From positions 1 to 64,000 of the forward strand of contig JAKIUK010000011.1 of the NCBI GenBank assembly GCA_021647585.1: DNA of 64,000 nt, read 5' to 3'. Source of the DNA: Methylococcaceae bacterium. GTDB taxonomy: Bacteria; Pseudomonadota; Gammaproteobacteria; Methylococcales; Methylomonadaceae. Under the pieces are notes generated by a model that was not told where the DNA came from, did no database searches, and saw nothing but the letters and a program-made list of their open reading frames with translations. Both the position numbers and the translations under genes were made by a program. Below, in pieces: positions 18,113-28,070 of the stretch (within the stretch, counting starts at the first letter, position 1; each line of letters starts with the position of its first letter).

Positions 18113-18183
18113 TCTAAGCTTACATTGTATATATGACTGCCCTTGGTAAGACATTGTGGTAAATATTTGTAAAGGAGAGCGTA

Positions 18184-20748
18184 GTGCGCAATTTAACTAA
18201 AACTATAGCGGCTGTATCATTACTGGCACCAGCTAGTGCTTATCCGTTAGGAATTGGCGATATTAAATTGCATTCTGCTTTAAACCAAAACCTTGATGCA
18301 GAAATTGCACTGCTTGTTTCTGCCGGTGAAAATGTTTCCGGTCTCAATATTAGGTTAGCGCCCCCAGAAAAATTTGATGAAGCAGGTGTTCCCTGGAGTT
18401 ATTTTCTTTCGAAAATAAAATTTACATCTGTTGTACGTGCTGATGGGTCAACGGTTATAAAACTGAGTTCAAAAGAAGCTTTAAGAGAGCCTTTTTTGGA
18501 CTTTCTATTGGAAGTTAGCTGGGATAAAGGAAATTTGTATCGTGAATTTACAGTTTTAGTTGATCCTCCTGCAGCCTATACTCAGCCAGTTATTCCTGTG
18601 GTAAAAAAAGCAACGCAGGTAACTGGAGTTAAGGAATCAGTTGTAAAAGTAAATAGTCGAACTAATACAACTGGGATAGCGAAGAAACAATATTACTCAA
18701 CCAGTAGAACAGATACTTTATGGAAGATTGCTGATAAAACCAATGTTTATAATGATGTTTCTATAGAACAAATGATGATGGCCATTTATGAGGCTAATCC
18801 AAGGGCGTTTTATAAACAAAATGTTAATGCTTTAAAAGCAGATCATAGGCTTGATATACCAGAGAAAGAAATAATACTTAAGTTGTCTCGAAATCAGGCA
18901 TTAGCAGCATTTAAGCAACAAGAAAATGTGTGGCAAGGTCGCGTTGTAGAAAAAAATCAAGTCAAAAAAAATGTTTCAGACAATACCAAGATCAATACAC
19001 AGCTGGAATTAGAGGCACCGGCTGAAACTGAAATTCCTGAGTCAGTTGTAGTTTCGGAAAATGGCGCATCTGGAGACAGTCCTGTTGACTCAGATACAAA
19101 AACATCAGGTTTTGAATCTAGCGAGAAAAGTTTGGCATTACAAGCAAAAATGCAAGAGCTGGAAAAGCAAGTAATGATGATGAAAAAAATGCTAGTCTTG
19201 AAAGATGAGCAGATATCGGCATTACAAAATCAGCAAAAAGTAGGGGTAGTTCCTATAAAACAAATTGCTTCAATAGATCAGAAAGATAAAACTGTAAAGA
19301 CATCAGTAAAGACAACTCAGGCTGATGTTGCTAAACCCACCGTTACAACTAAGCCCAAAGAAGTAGAAAAACCAAAACCACTTGTTCAACCAGAACCTGA
19401 AACAGGTTTTTGGTCAGATTCTTTTACTACGACTATTGGTGGTATTGGACTCGCAATTTTAGGCATACTTGGTTTATTTTGGTGGAGAAAAAGAAAGGTT
19501 GAAGAAGAGTTGGAGAGTGAAAGTATGTTTGCATCTGCAAGCGAAATCAGTTTGCCTGATAACTCGGAAGATAAATTATCTGTTCCAGTTATGGATGACT
19601 CGTCGTCCTATGATGTAGGAACTGTGGGTGAGAGTTCATTTTTAAGTGAATTTACTCCCAGTGATTTTGATGCATTTGATACGGATCAAAATGAAGTTGA
19701 TCCAATTTCAGAAGCTGATGTTTATCTGGCATACGGTCGATATCAACAAGCTGAAGATTTAATGCATCAAGCGATTGCTGATCAACCCGAAAGAGATGAA
19801 TGCAAGCTAAAATTATTAGAAATATTTTATGCAAATGAAAATAAAAGTGCATTCGAAGAATATGCTACAGAATTGGTTACTTCTGGGAAACATAATGATC
19901 AGGAATTTTGGACTAAAGTTGTTGATATGGGGAGCGAATTAGATCCTTCATGTCCACTGTATACAGATAAGGCCGGGGAGAAAGCAAGTTTTGAAACTAC
20001 TGATTCAGGTGAAAATTCTACAGCTGTAATTGTGAGTAATTCAGATGAAAATACGGCTGATAGTGAGGAAGTGATAGATCAACCAGAAGATAAAGCGATA
20101 GATAATGATGAGCTAGTTGATGAAAATGGAAATATAGTTGAGTTTGATCTATCTGTTTTCGATGAAGATGAGTCATCTACCAGTGTAAGAGAAAAAACTG
20201 ATGATGGCAGTCTTGATTTTGATTTAAGTGTATTTGATCTTGATGACTCATCAACTGGGCAGACGGAATTAAGTGAAGCAAATTCTGAGGAAATAGAGTC
20301 TGTTGATTTTGATTTACCACCGGATGTTGAGTCAAATGAGGAGCATGTTGGAGAGATTGATTTAACTGCCGAAGTTGACACGGATGAAAGCCTGGAGACA
20401 TTTGATTTTTCTTCGGACAGCCCCTTGAGCGATGTTGTTGAAACTGATTTGACCCGTAGTGAGACTTCCGAAAAAGAAACGGAAAGTTTTGATGAGTTTG
20501 AATTTGATTTTGATCTTGATCTTGACCTGGATACACCTACTTCGACATCTGAGTCATTACCAGAAATAGATGAGGGGGTTTCAGATTTGACTGATATGGA
20601 TGAGCTTGAGACTAAAATAGATTTGGCAAAAGCATATATTGATATGGGAGATATAAAGGCAGCAAAAAAAATTGCAGAGGAAGTGCTTAAAGATGGGAAT
20701 TCTGAGCAAAAACAATCTGCACAAACCATTATCGATCAACTTAAATAA
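18184..20748 (+). CDS. fimV: FimV/TspA-like pole-organising inner-membrane protein
   Basis: 854 aa starting at GTG behind AAAGGAGAG. Signal peptide at 1-19, a FimV N-terminal domain starting LGIGDIKLHSALNQ, a LysM-like peptidoglycan-binding region around 175-240, a coiled coil (LQAKMQELEKQVMMMKKML), one transmembrane helix near 415-433 followed by WWRKRK, then a very acidic cytoplasmic part ending in a FimV C-terminal TPR-like helix pair (KIDLAKAYIDMGD). FimV proteins act at the cell pole in type IV pilus assembly and polar targeting. The acidic part has degenerate units such as FDLSVFDEDESST and FDLSVFDLDDSST. Confidence 0.92.
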   Translation: MRNLTKTIAAVSLLAPASAYPLGIGDIKLHSALNQNLDAEIALLVSAGENVSGLNIRLAPPEKFDEAGVPWSYFLSKIKFTSVVRADGSTVIKLSSKEALREPFLDFLLEVSWDKGNLYREFTVLVDPPAAYTQPVIPVVKKATQVTGVKESVVKVNSRTNTTGIAKKQYYSTSRTDTLWKIADKTNVYNDVSIEQMMMAIYEANPRAFYKQNVNALKADHRLDIPEKEIILKLSRNQALAAFKQQENVWQGRVVEKNQVKKNVSDNTKINTQLELEAPAETEIPESVVVSENGASGDSPVDSDTKTSGFESSEKSLALQAKMQELEKQVMMMKKMLVLKDEQISALQNQQKVGVVPIKQIASIDQKDKTVKTSVKTTQADVAKPTVTTKPKEVEKPKPLVQPEPETGFWSDSFTTTIGGIGLAILGILGLFWWRKRKVEEELESESMFASASEISLPDNSEDKLSVPVMDDSSSYDVGTVGESSFLSEFTPSDFDAFDTDQNEVDPISEADVYLAYGRYQQAEDLMHQAIADQPERDECKLKLLEIFYANENKSAFEEYATELVTSGKHNDQEFWTKVVDMGSELDPSCPLYTDKAGEKASFETTDSGENSTAVIVSNSDENTADSEEVIDQPEDKAIDNDELVDENGNIVEFDLSVFDEDESSTSVREKTDDGSLDFDLSVFDLDDSSTGQTELSEANSEEIESVDFDLPPDVESNEEHVGEIDLTAEVDTDESLETFDFSSDSPLSDVVETDLTRSETSEKETESFDEFEFDFDLDLDLDTPTSTSESLPEIDEGVSDLTDMDELETKIDLAKAYIDMGDIKAAKKIAEEVLKDGNSEQKQSAQTIIDQLK

Positions 20749-20763
20749 GCATTTAATAATACC

Positions 20764-20787
20764 AAAGCCCTTAACTGGGCTTTTTTA
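20764..20787 (+). terminator. Rho-independent terminator after fimV
   Basis: Stem AAAGCCC/GGGCTTT with a 6-nt loop, followed by a continuing T run, 15 bp past the fimV stop. Good match to an intrinsic terminator for the asd-fimV transcript. Confidence 0.85.
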
Positions 20788-20853
20788 TGTTTAGATATTC
20801 GTTGTTCAGACTTGAGTTGAAGTAGTCTGGTTTTGTAACGCTGTATATTTTAA

Positions 20854-20994
20854 TCTGAAAGATCAGTTGGGCACTAAATTATAGTGCAAAATATTGGTTT
20901 CTCTGTGCCCACCTATAAGTTAATCGGGTATTTTTTAAGTGCTGTGGAATTAAGAACAGGTGCTAGAAACTGTGAGCCAACTGATTATTCAAGG
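20854..20994 (+). repeat. Small inverted-repeat element, copy 5 (141 bp)
   Basis: Degenerate ends (TCTGAAAGATCAGTTGG and CCAACTGATTATTCAAGG), with a perfect TTTAA duplication at 20849-20853 and 20995-20999. The interior is shortened relative to the 163-bp copies and runs in the same direction as copy 3. It lies between the fimV terminator and a decayed transposase and marks the left edge of the accessory segment that carries the multicopper oxidase. Confidence 0.8.
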
Positions 20995-21022
20995 TTTAAT
21001 AACAGTACTGGAAAACCTGAGT

Positions 21023-21799
21023 TCTAATACAGAGCACAGGGGCGGATCAGCTCGTAATAGTGATGAAGTTTCTGTAGTGGAAATGGCGCAAAAGCTTCAA
21101 TTTCTGTATTAATGACATCACTCGTAATATCCTTGTTTCGTATAGGAATCAGAGATATCAAAATCGGTGCGAACTTGATTTCAATACTTTGCTTAACTTA
21201 ACCTTAACCTCGGTTGAGCCATTTCCAGTCGGGGAAGTACTAGTTTTTTGGGCGTAGCAAATGCCTGTGCAATGACCAGCTTCACTCATTAAATGAGTTT
21301 GTCGATCTTTCTCAACAACGGTATTACACATGTATTACCATCAATGGCTAAGGACTCATTATCCTACATAGCATTATTCAAGGCGATAAAGGCCGGCAGG
21401 GGTCAATATGTCTCTAATAATGCTGAGCCTTGGGACAGTGTATTGCCCTTTGTCATAACGGCAACGGAAATGGAAATGTTCTTTGGATATTTGGCTTAGA
21501 CTGGCGGCCCAATCAAAAATGGCTTCATAGCTTCTCATATCACAAAGTACTGCACCAGCAGCGATTCCTAGTGCGGTCGAAAGTCGATGTCGACGTCCTC
21601 GTGACTGACGAGGACCATCTATCTCCTTAAAGAAATTCGGTAATGAGCGCAATTGCTGTGTTTTATTATCATTTTTACTCCACCCGACATGCAATGTCCT
21701 TCTAATTAACAAATATGCTATAAAAACAATGTGTTGTATTTTATTTCTCAGAAGGGTTTTTTTGCTTTTTTCCATAGAGAATAAAGGACACTTAAACAT
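21023..21799 (-). pseudogene. Decayed ISAs1-like (H-repeat family) transposase
   Basis: The intact 5' part encodes a protein whose middle matches the N-terminal region of ISAs1-family transposases (FFKEIDGPRQSRGRRHRLS, ALGIAAGAVLCDMRSYEAI, FDWAASLSQ, YTVPRLSIIRDIL). The frame then breaks: ESLAIDGNT, MCNTVVEKDRQTHLMSEAGH and IRNKDITSDV follow in different frames, recognisable pieces of the catalytic domain. The C-terminal third is missing. At least two frameshifts plus an end deletion make it non-functional. 21800-21915 holds no gene. Confidence 0.75.
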
Positions 21800-21915
21800 T
21801 AGTATTTAAAAAGTTGTATTTCTCGGAGGATGAAAAAAGTGAATATTTCATAGATTTATCAAAAAATAGAGAGTACAACTATTAGTGTCATAGTTATCTA
21901 TTGGGAGAAAAAATT

Positions 21916-22587
21916 ATGTCTTTTCCAGTTAATAATCGAGGTTTCAAGCAGGGTGATTTTTCCGGCTATATCAAACAGGGTCGTTGTGATGTTATTCTAG
22001 AATTTTCATTTATTTCACCCTTTACGAGCAATACATCGATAATCAGGCCGGTTGGTTCGGGTAAGTTTTTTGCCATCTTGGATATCCCCACGCTGATCAA
22101 AGCCGATGGTAATCGTAAGCCTTCATCAGCTGAAATACCTAAGCCAGCTGATACCAGAGCCTATCAATTTATCGATGATTTTTCCGGAATGACAACTTTC
22201 GGTATTGATGGAGCCATACTTGAAATCGACAATGTGACGGTCAAACTGGGTGAGGCACTGGTTTTTCGTTGGCGGTTTCTCAGTTATGACACCATTGCTG
22301 GGGGAAATAACGACTTTGCGCTGTTTGATGCTTGTCATGATGCACATGCTGATCCTTCTGCTCGTTGTTATCGAAAGGTTTTGGCGCATGCACTGGATTT
22401 ATCAGGGGCAGGTGATACCGGCTGGGTTAATTGGCGCTGGCAGCCCAATCAAGATTTTAATGGCGTTCTTCGATGGATAGTGTCCAATGGAGTTTTAAGT
22501 AATCAACCGCCGGCAGCTATTAGTAATTCGATGCGTGCACGACCATCGTCTTTATTGATCGACATGATTAAAATTGAATCTGTGTAA
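21916..22587 (+). CDS. Uncharacterised 223-aa protein upstream of the multicopper oxidase
   Basis: I do not recognise the family. No signal peptide or membrane segment is seen. Alternating hydrophobic stretches (CDVILEFSFISPF, ALVFRWRFLSYD) suggest a beta-rich fold, and the middle (NNDFALFDACHD) resembles binding-type beta-sandwich domains only loosely. GGGAGAAA precedes the ATG well; an upstream TTG is possible. The stop is 14 bp before the oxidase start, so the two are probably cotranscribed and may act together. It could be an accessory or binding protein, but nothing in the sequence proves that. Confidence 0.6.
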   Translation: MSFPVNNRGFKQGDFSGYIKQGRCDVILEFSFISPFTSNTSIIRPVGSGKFFAILDIPTLIKADGNRKPSSAEIPKPADTRAYQFIDDFSGMTTFGIDGAILEIDNVTVKLGEALVFRWRFLSYDTIAGGNNDFALFDACHDAHADPSARCYRKVLAHALDLSGAGDTGWVNWRWQPNQDFNGVLRWIVSNGVLSNQPPAAISNSMRARPSSLLIDMIKIESV

Positions 22588-22601
22588 ATCACTCTAAGGA
22601 G

Positions 22602-25600
22602 TTGAACATGAATATGTTAATTCATACCGTATGGAGCAGGCTGTACTTGATATTGCCCCTGTTTTTGTTGAGTGCTTGTCATATAATTTCTGAGAAAGAA
22701 AATACCAGGCGGACCGTGTTTGCAGAGGTGGTCGCACTGGATCAAGCGTTAACATATAATCGTTTTGGTTCTTTCAATCCCTATGGCATGATTTACGCAT
22801 TAAAGCGTGATGTGGTCGATACTGATAGTTGTGATGCAAAAGGGCTTAATTGCCGACCGATGGATGAAAGTACCAAGCCGGGACATGTACGGCTACGCAT
22901 GGGTAAACGTCCTCGGCCCCTGGTATTACGGGTAAATGAAGGGGATTTACTAAAGGTAAAATTCTATAACATGTTAATACCTCATCAGCCAGACGCGAGT
23001 AGTAAAGAAACCACCAGCCGCATTCCAAGTAAACAGTTTGATTCACTAAAGTCTGTGGATCTGCATTATGCTAATCTCGGTAAAGCTGAAAAGGAAATAA
23101 TAACTTTGGCAGCCGAGGGAGTGGAATTTACCGCAAAAATTGAAGGGGCAGCGGCAAACCCCTTGCTGGCAGGGATAGATGGGGCTAATAAATACTGTGC
23201 TGTTAAAACCTCAAACGGTGACGGCTTGTTAGCTGGTGCAGAGCATGGTAACGATTGGCCGAAAAGTCGTTGTGCCTCTATTACTTTGTCTGGTATTGCT
23301 GCTGTTAGCACAAGTTCATCAACACAGAACAATATTGAAAATGGCTTGGTACCGATTGCACCAGGTGAAACACAAAGCTATCAATGGCTATTTGATAGTC
23401 CAAAGAAAGACCAAGATGGGCAACGTAAACAGGCCTATTTATTTTTTAGCCACGGAGCACCCGCTGGTGGACAGGGTGACGGTGGCAGCCTGGTACATGG
23501 ATTGTTCGGCGTGGTTAATGTAGAACCAGCAGATAGTACCTGGTATCGCAGTCAGGTAACTTCCGAAGTATGGAATAAGGTCTGGATTACAGACCCAAAA
23601 GGAAATAAAACGCTGGATTATAGTGCCAAATTTAATGACGGGACACCCGCCTTGAATATGTTGCAGTCAAAAGGAAATAATGAATTTGAAATTATTTATG
23701 GTGATTTAAATGCAATTATTCACGAAGGCAAATTCAGTATCAGCAGTGATCAGTCTAATCCAAGAAAAGCACCGGCATTCCGGGAGTTCACTGTTGTTTT
23801 TCATGATGAGTTGAAAACTTTTTATGCAGACGAATTTGTAGAATTGGGTAGTGAATATTCCTTGTCAGGTGTTGCAGATGGATTTGCTGTTAATTATGGT
23901 GCCAGCGGGATGGGTGCTATTTTGTTAGCAAATCGTAAAGGCATCGGTCCGTCAAAAGATTGCGTTGAATGTGCCTATGAAGAATTCTTTTTGGAATCAT
24001 GGGTTAATGGTGATCCTGCCTTATTGTCTGACTATAGTGATGATCCCTCTAATGTGCATCATTCGTATTTGAATGATCGGCTGGTTTTTCGTAATCTCCA
24101 TGCTGGTCCAAAAGAAACTCATGTGTTTCATTTGCATGCACATCAATGGCTGGCACAGGATGGCGAAACCGGCACGTATCTTGATTCCCAAACCATTGCA
24201 CCACAACAGGGTTTCAGTTATGAAATTTATTATGGCGGTAGCGGTAACCGCAATGAAACACCAGGCGATTCAATTTTTCATTGTCACCTTTACCCTCATT
24301 TTGCTCAGGGTATGTGGGAGTTATGGCGTGTCCATGATGTGCTTGAAGATGGCAGTCGACGATTACCCGATGGCGAACTGAGCGGAGTGGATGGATACAG
24401 CGGTACTCATCCACTGACCGGAAAAATTTCAAAACTGGCTTTCGATAACACCAAGTTATCGGGTACTCCAATTCCAGCCATCGTACCTTTACCCGAGCAA
24501 GCCATGCCGCCGTACCCAACTTATTTAAATGATGGGATTGCTGCAGAGCGAGACGGTTTTCCAGGATATCCTTTCTATATTGCTGGCGATGCAGGCCATA
24601 GAACACCGCAAGCACCACTGGATATCGATAAATCAGGCGGGCTGGATCGTCATCTGATTCAGTGCCCCAAAAATGCAGCCGGGGAATCAATTTGCCAGAG
24701 AACGGTATCGGGTATTCCGGCTCAGCAATTGAAATCCATGAGTGGAAAACAAGTGATTGAGCATGCCCTCAAAACCGCCGATTTTTCTATCGAAATGGAG
24801 CAGATACAGGTTAAACTACTGCCTGCAGATGGCACGAAGCTGGAACAAATTGCCATGGATTTTCATCAGCAGGGTAAGATTGATAGCACAACTCCGCAGG
24901 GTAAACCGGCTGAGCTAAAGGTCAATGGATCTGAACCTAAAGCAGGCGCTCCGTTTTCGGATCCTTGTCAGGGCTGGACTTTTGAATCTGAGACGTTTGG
25001 TGATCGAACGCGTCAATATCATGTTTCGGCGATTCAGACGGATATGGTCGTAAATAAGGCTGGGTGGCATGATCCTCAAGCACGTATCAACGTGTTGGAC
25101 GAAGATGTTGACGAATATGAACATAAAAGAGTGGAACATGCTGTTCCCTTTTTCTTCCGTGCCAACTCAGGAGATTGTATTGAGTTTTATCATACCAATC
25201 GAACCCATCATAATCTGGAATTGGACGATTTTCAGGTTAAAACGCCTACCGATATCATTGGCCAACATATTCATTTAGTGAAGTTTGATGTGACAGCTTC
25301 TGATGGTTCAGGTAATGGATTTAACTATGAAGATGGAACCTTTTCCAGAGGTGCAATAGTTGAACGTATTAAAGCGGCTAAAGGAAGAACTTTCAATGAG
25401 AACGACTCTGTTACCTTGCATCAGCCGGCAACGGATGAGTTTCAAACTACAATTCAGCGCTGGTATGTTGATCCATTATTGGCCAAAACAAGCAAATGTA
25501 AAAAATTGGCCGGACAGAATAAGGCTGGATGGAAAAATGATCCTGCCTGCTATGACCGTACGATTCGGACGGTATTTACTCATGATCATTTTGCGCCATC

Positions 25601-28058
25601 TTCAATTCAGCAACATGGGTTTTATTCTGCTCTGTTAGTTGAGCCTCGATATGCAGAAATGCAACATCCAGATGGTACTAATATGGATGCTGAAAATAAG
25701 TACACCAAGTGTAAACCCGGACAACAACCGGATGGTACCTTCAAATCCTGTGCCGTGGGCACACAGGCAATGGTCATTATCAATGATGATGGCAGCGAAT
25801 ATGAAGGAGAAAAGAATTACCGGGAGTTCGCGCTTGCAGTGGCTGATTTTGCTTTGTTGTACGACAATAACAAAAATGCCGAGCCTAAAGGACTGAAAGG
25901 ATACCAGCAGTTGTCTGCAAATAAACAACAAACTTTTGCACAATTGAACGAAAATCTAAAGCACTGGCAATCACAACACGGACATCCGGTTGATCCGCCG
26001 AAACTGCCTGAAGCCATTTCAAAAAATCACCATAATCCCTATCTGGTCAACTATAAGCATGAACCGTTACCGTTGCGTATTGGTTGTAACAATTATAAGA
26101 ACGAGAGCGAATTCTGTACTTCGCAAAGTGTCAAGCAGCAACGGTCGGGTGACGAAGGAGATATGGCCTATGCCTTCAGTTCATGGAAACATGGTGACCC
26201 GGCAACAGAAATTTTCGCTGGCTATGAAGGTGAGAAAGTCCAGTTACGGGTCATTCAGGGGGCGCAGGAAGTACAACATAGTTTGAATATTCATGGGCAA
26301 CGCTGGCCTAGAGAAATCGGCAACCCCAAATCGCCGTTGGTATCTGCTCAAGAAATCGGTATTTCAGAACATTTTGAAATGAAACTGGGTTTAGATAATG
26401 TAACGCGAGGTGATCCATTCGTGGATTATATGTATAACTTTGGTTCGGTTGATGATTTATGGAATGGTGCCTGGGGAATGATTCGTAATTTCAAAGGTTA
26501 TCTTGATTGCGATAGTTTTGCCAAGGACAGTAGTGATCTAGAAAAATGTCAATCCGCGATGGCCAAGTTGAACTGCAAATCAAAAAAGTTGAAGAATTGT
26601 CTGAAACCATTGCCCAATATTGAACGCAATGAAAATGGTAATCTGCTTGTAAATAATCGAAATGAATTTGTTGTCGGGGGTGACAATACCTGTCCAAAAA
26701 ACGCAACAAGACATGTCACTTTTTATATTGATGCTGTTGATATCAGTCAATGGCTCGGTGATGAGAAATTTAATACAGCCTATGACTCTCAATTAAGAGA
26801 TCCTGATTCGTTGGCTTTTATTCTGCTCGATAGAAAAATAAATAAACCGGATCAAGGTTTTCCATCTCCTAAATTGCGAGAGATCAATACCATCAAAAAA
26901 AAATTGGCAGAACGTTATCGTCAGCAACAAAATATCGAGCCACTGGTGCTGCGCGCCAATGCGGGTGACTGTATTCAGGTTGTGCTATATAACCATTTGC
27001 ATAATCATTTAGCCAAAGAGCAGATCGATAAAGTCGGGGATGCGTTGATGCCGAAAATTGTTCCCCTTAATGTAGAAGCCGATGCCATAAGCGGTTCAAG
27101 CGATGTTAAGCCTTCTTCTATGGTAACGATACACCCTCAACTGGTTGCACATAATGTCGCTACACAGGATGGCGCTGCAATCGGTTTTAATAATGAAGGA
27201 CAATTGGTACCTGGTATGGATGGACGAGGCAATCCCTTTAGAGTTTATTACTGGTATGCGGGTACGGTTGAAATTGAAGCTGGTGAATTGGTGGCTAAAC
27301 CGCGTGAACTTGGCGCAATTAACTTAGTTTCCTTTGGTGATATTGTTAATCATCCGCCTCATGGTCTGTTCGGTGCATTAATTATCGAGCCAGAAAATAC
27401 AACTTATCATCATGTGGAAACTGGGGAATTATTAGCCAAAGGCGATGGGGTGCGTGCAGAAATCAGGTATCGCGAACAAGATAAGAAGAAACCTTTTAAA
27501 GAATTTGTGGTTTTTTACCGGGATGGAATGAATCTGCATTATTTGTCTGATGACGGCCAGTCAATTCCAGTACCGAATTGTCCTATATGTGATGATTCGT
27601 ACGATAGAGGAGAAAAAGGGATTAACTATAATAGTGCTCCGTTCTGGCTGCGACTGGGGCAAAAGCCTCAACAACCCGCTGATGCAACAGGGACACAGCG
27701 TTGGTTTTTGCCTGATCTGAATGGGGCTTATTTCCCTCGGATATTTTTTAGCGAAGATGATCAGCCGGTTCCCACCCCAAAATTTGTTGCCCGGGAAGGG
27801 GATGAGGTGCGGTTTCGGGTATTGCAACCGGCAGGCCGGGCTAGACAAAGATCGTTTCTGGTTTATGGACATGACTTCCCTGATTTATTAACTTACTTTG
27901 GCTCCCCGCATGCACCTTTAATGTCTGTCGGTAAAGCCATCACTGCGGATATCAAATCAGCTAAACCGGGGCATTGGTTATATCGTGATGGTCCCAATCA
28001 TTTTTGGTCAGGGGGTGCATGGGGCGTATTTGATGTCGAACCGGTTAAATCACAGTAA
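22602..28058 (+). CDS. Giant lipoprotein multicopper oxidase (MofA/MnxG-like)
   Basis: 1818 aa. A lipoprotein signal peptide ends LLSAC26. Several cupredoxin-like units follow. Copper motifs: HLHAHQW at 510-516, HCHLYPHFAQGM at 560-571 (type 1 plus trinuclear ligands), HIHLVKFD at 889-896 and HDHF at 994-997, giving the four His-X-His pairs a trinuclear centre needs. Blocks such as GQHIHLVKFDVTASDGSGNG, RTVFTHDHFAPSS, NIHGQRWPRE and GHWLYRDGP resemble, from memory, the very large MofA/MnxG/McoA-type oxidases linked to Mn(II) oxidation. The real substrate is an inference. Outer-membrane or periplasmic location is likely. A secreted beta-propeller gene follows 12 bp later. Confidence 0.85.
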   Translation: MNMNMLIHTVWSRLYLILPLFLLSACHIISEKENTRRTVFAEVVALDQALTYNRFGSFNPYGMIYALKRDVVDTDSCDAKGLNCRPMDESTKPGHVRLRMGKRPRPLVLRVNEGDLLKVKFYNMLIPHQPDASSKETTSRIPSKQFDSLKSVDLHYANLGKAEKEIITLAAEGVEFTAKIEGAAANPLLAGIDGANKYCAVKTSNGDGLLAGAEHGNDWPKSRCASITLSGIAAVSTSSSTQNNIENGLVPIAPGETQSYQWLFDSPKKDQDGQRKQAYLFFSHGAPAGGQGDGGSLVHGLFGVVNVEPADSTWYRSQVTSEVWNKVWITDPKGNKTLDYSAKFNDGTPALNMLQSKGNNEFEIIYGDLNAIIHEGKFSISSDQSNPRKAPAFREFTVVFHDELKTFYADEFVELGSEYSLSGVADGFAVNYGASGMGAILLANRKGIGPSKDCVECAYEEFFLESWVNGDPALLSDYSDDPSNVHHSYLNDRLVFRNLHAGPKETHVFHLHAHQWLAQDGETGTYLDSQTIAPQQGFSYEIYYGGSGNRNETPGDSIFHCHLYPHFAQGMWELWRVHDVLEDGSRRLPDGELSGVDGYSGTHPLTGKISKLAFDNTKLSGTPIPAIVPLPEQAMPPYPTYLNDGIAAERDGFPGYPFYIAGDAGHRTPQAPLDIDKSGGLDRHLIQCPKNAAGESICQRTVSGIPAQQLKSMSGKQVIEHALKTADFSIEMEQIQVKLLPADGTKLEQIAMDFHQQGKIDSTTPQGKPAELKVNGSEPKAGAPFSDPCQGWTFESETFGDRTRQYHVSAIQTDMVVNKAGWHDPQARINVLDEDVDEYEHKRVEHAVPFFFRANSGDCIEFYHTNRTHHNLELDDFQVKTPTDIIGQHIHLVKFDVTASDGSGNGFNYEDGTFSRGAIVERIKAAKGRTFNENDSVTLHQPATDEFQTTIQRWYVDPLLAKTSKCKKLAGQNKAGWKNDPACYDRTIRTVFTHDHFAPSSIQQHGFYSALLVEPRYAEMQHPDGTNMDAENKYTKCKPGQQPDGTFKSCAVGTQAMVIINDDGSEYEGEKNYREFALAVADFALLYDNNKNAEPKGLKGYQQLSANKQQTFAQLNENLKHWQSQHGHPVDPPKLPEAISKNHHNPYLVNYKHEPLPLRIGCNNYKNESEFCTSQSVKQQRSGDEGDMAYAFSSWKHGDPATEIFAGYEGEKVQLRVIQGAQEVQHSLNIHGQRWPREIGNPKSPLVSAQEIGISEHFEMKLGLDNVTRGDPFVDYMYNFGSVDDLWNGAWGMIRNFKGYLDCDSFAKDSSDLEKCQSAMAKLNCKSKKLKNCLKPLPNIERNENGNLLVNNRNEFVVGGDNTCPKNATRHVTFYIDAVDISQWLGDEKFNTAYDSQLRDPDSLAFILLDRKINKPDQGFPSPKLREINTIKKKLAERYRQQQNIEPLVLRANAGDCIQVVLYNHLHNHLAKEQIDKVGDALMPKIVPLNVEADAISGSSDVKPSSMVTIHPQLVAHNVATQDGAAIGFNNEGQLVPGMDGRGNPFRVYYWYAGTVEIEAGELVAKPRELGAINLVSFGDIVNHPPHGLFGALIIEPENTTYHHVETGELLAKGDGVRAEIRYREQDKKKPFKEFVVFYRDGMNLHYLSDDGQSIPVPNCPICDDSYDRGEKGINYNSAPFWLRLGQKPQQPADATGTQRWFLPDLNGAYFPRIFFSEDDQPVPTPKFVAREGDEVRFRVLQPAGRARQRSFLVYGHDFPDLLTYFGSPHAPLMSVGKAITADIKSAKPGHWLYRDGPNHFWSGGAWGVFDVEPVKSQ

Positions 28059-28070
28059 GCGGGAGGGCTT

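Noticed and set aside
20079..20729. Long open frame of 216 codons on the minus strand within fimV
   Set aside because: It is antisense to the acidic, repetitive part of fimV; its Ser-rich composition follows from the Asp/Glu codons, and no ribosome-binding site or family match is seen.
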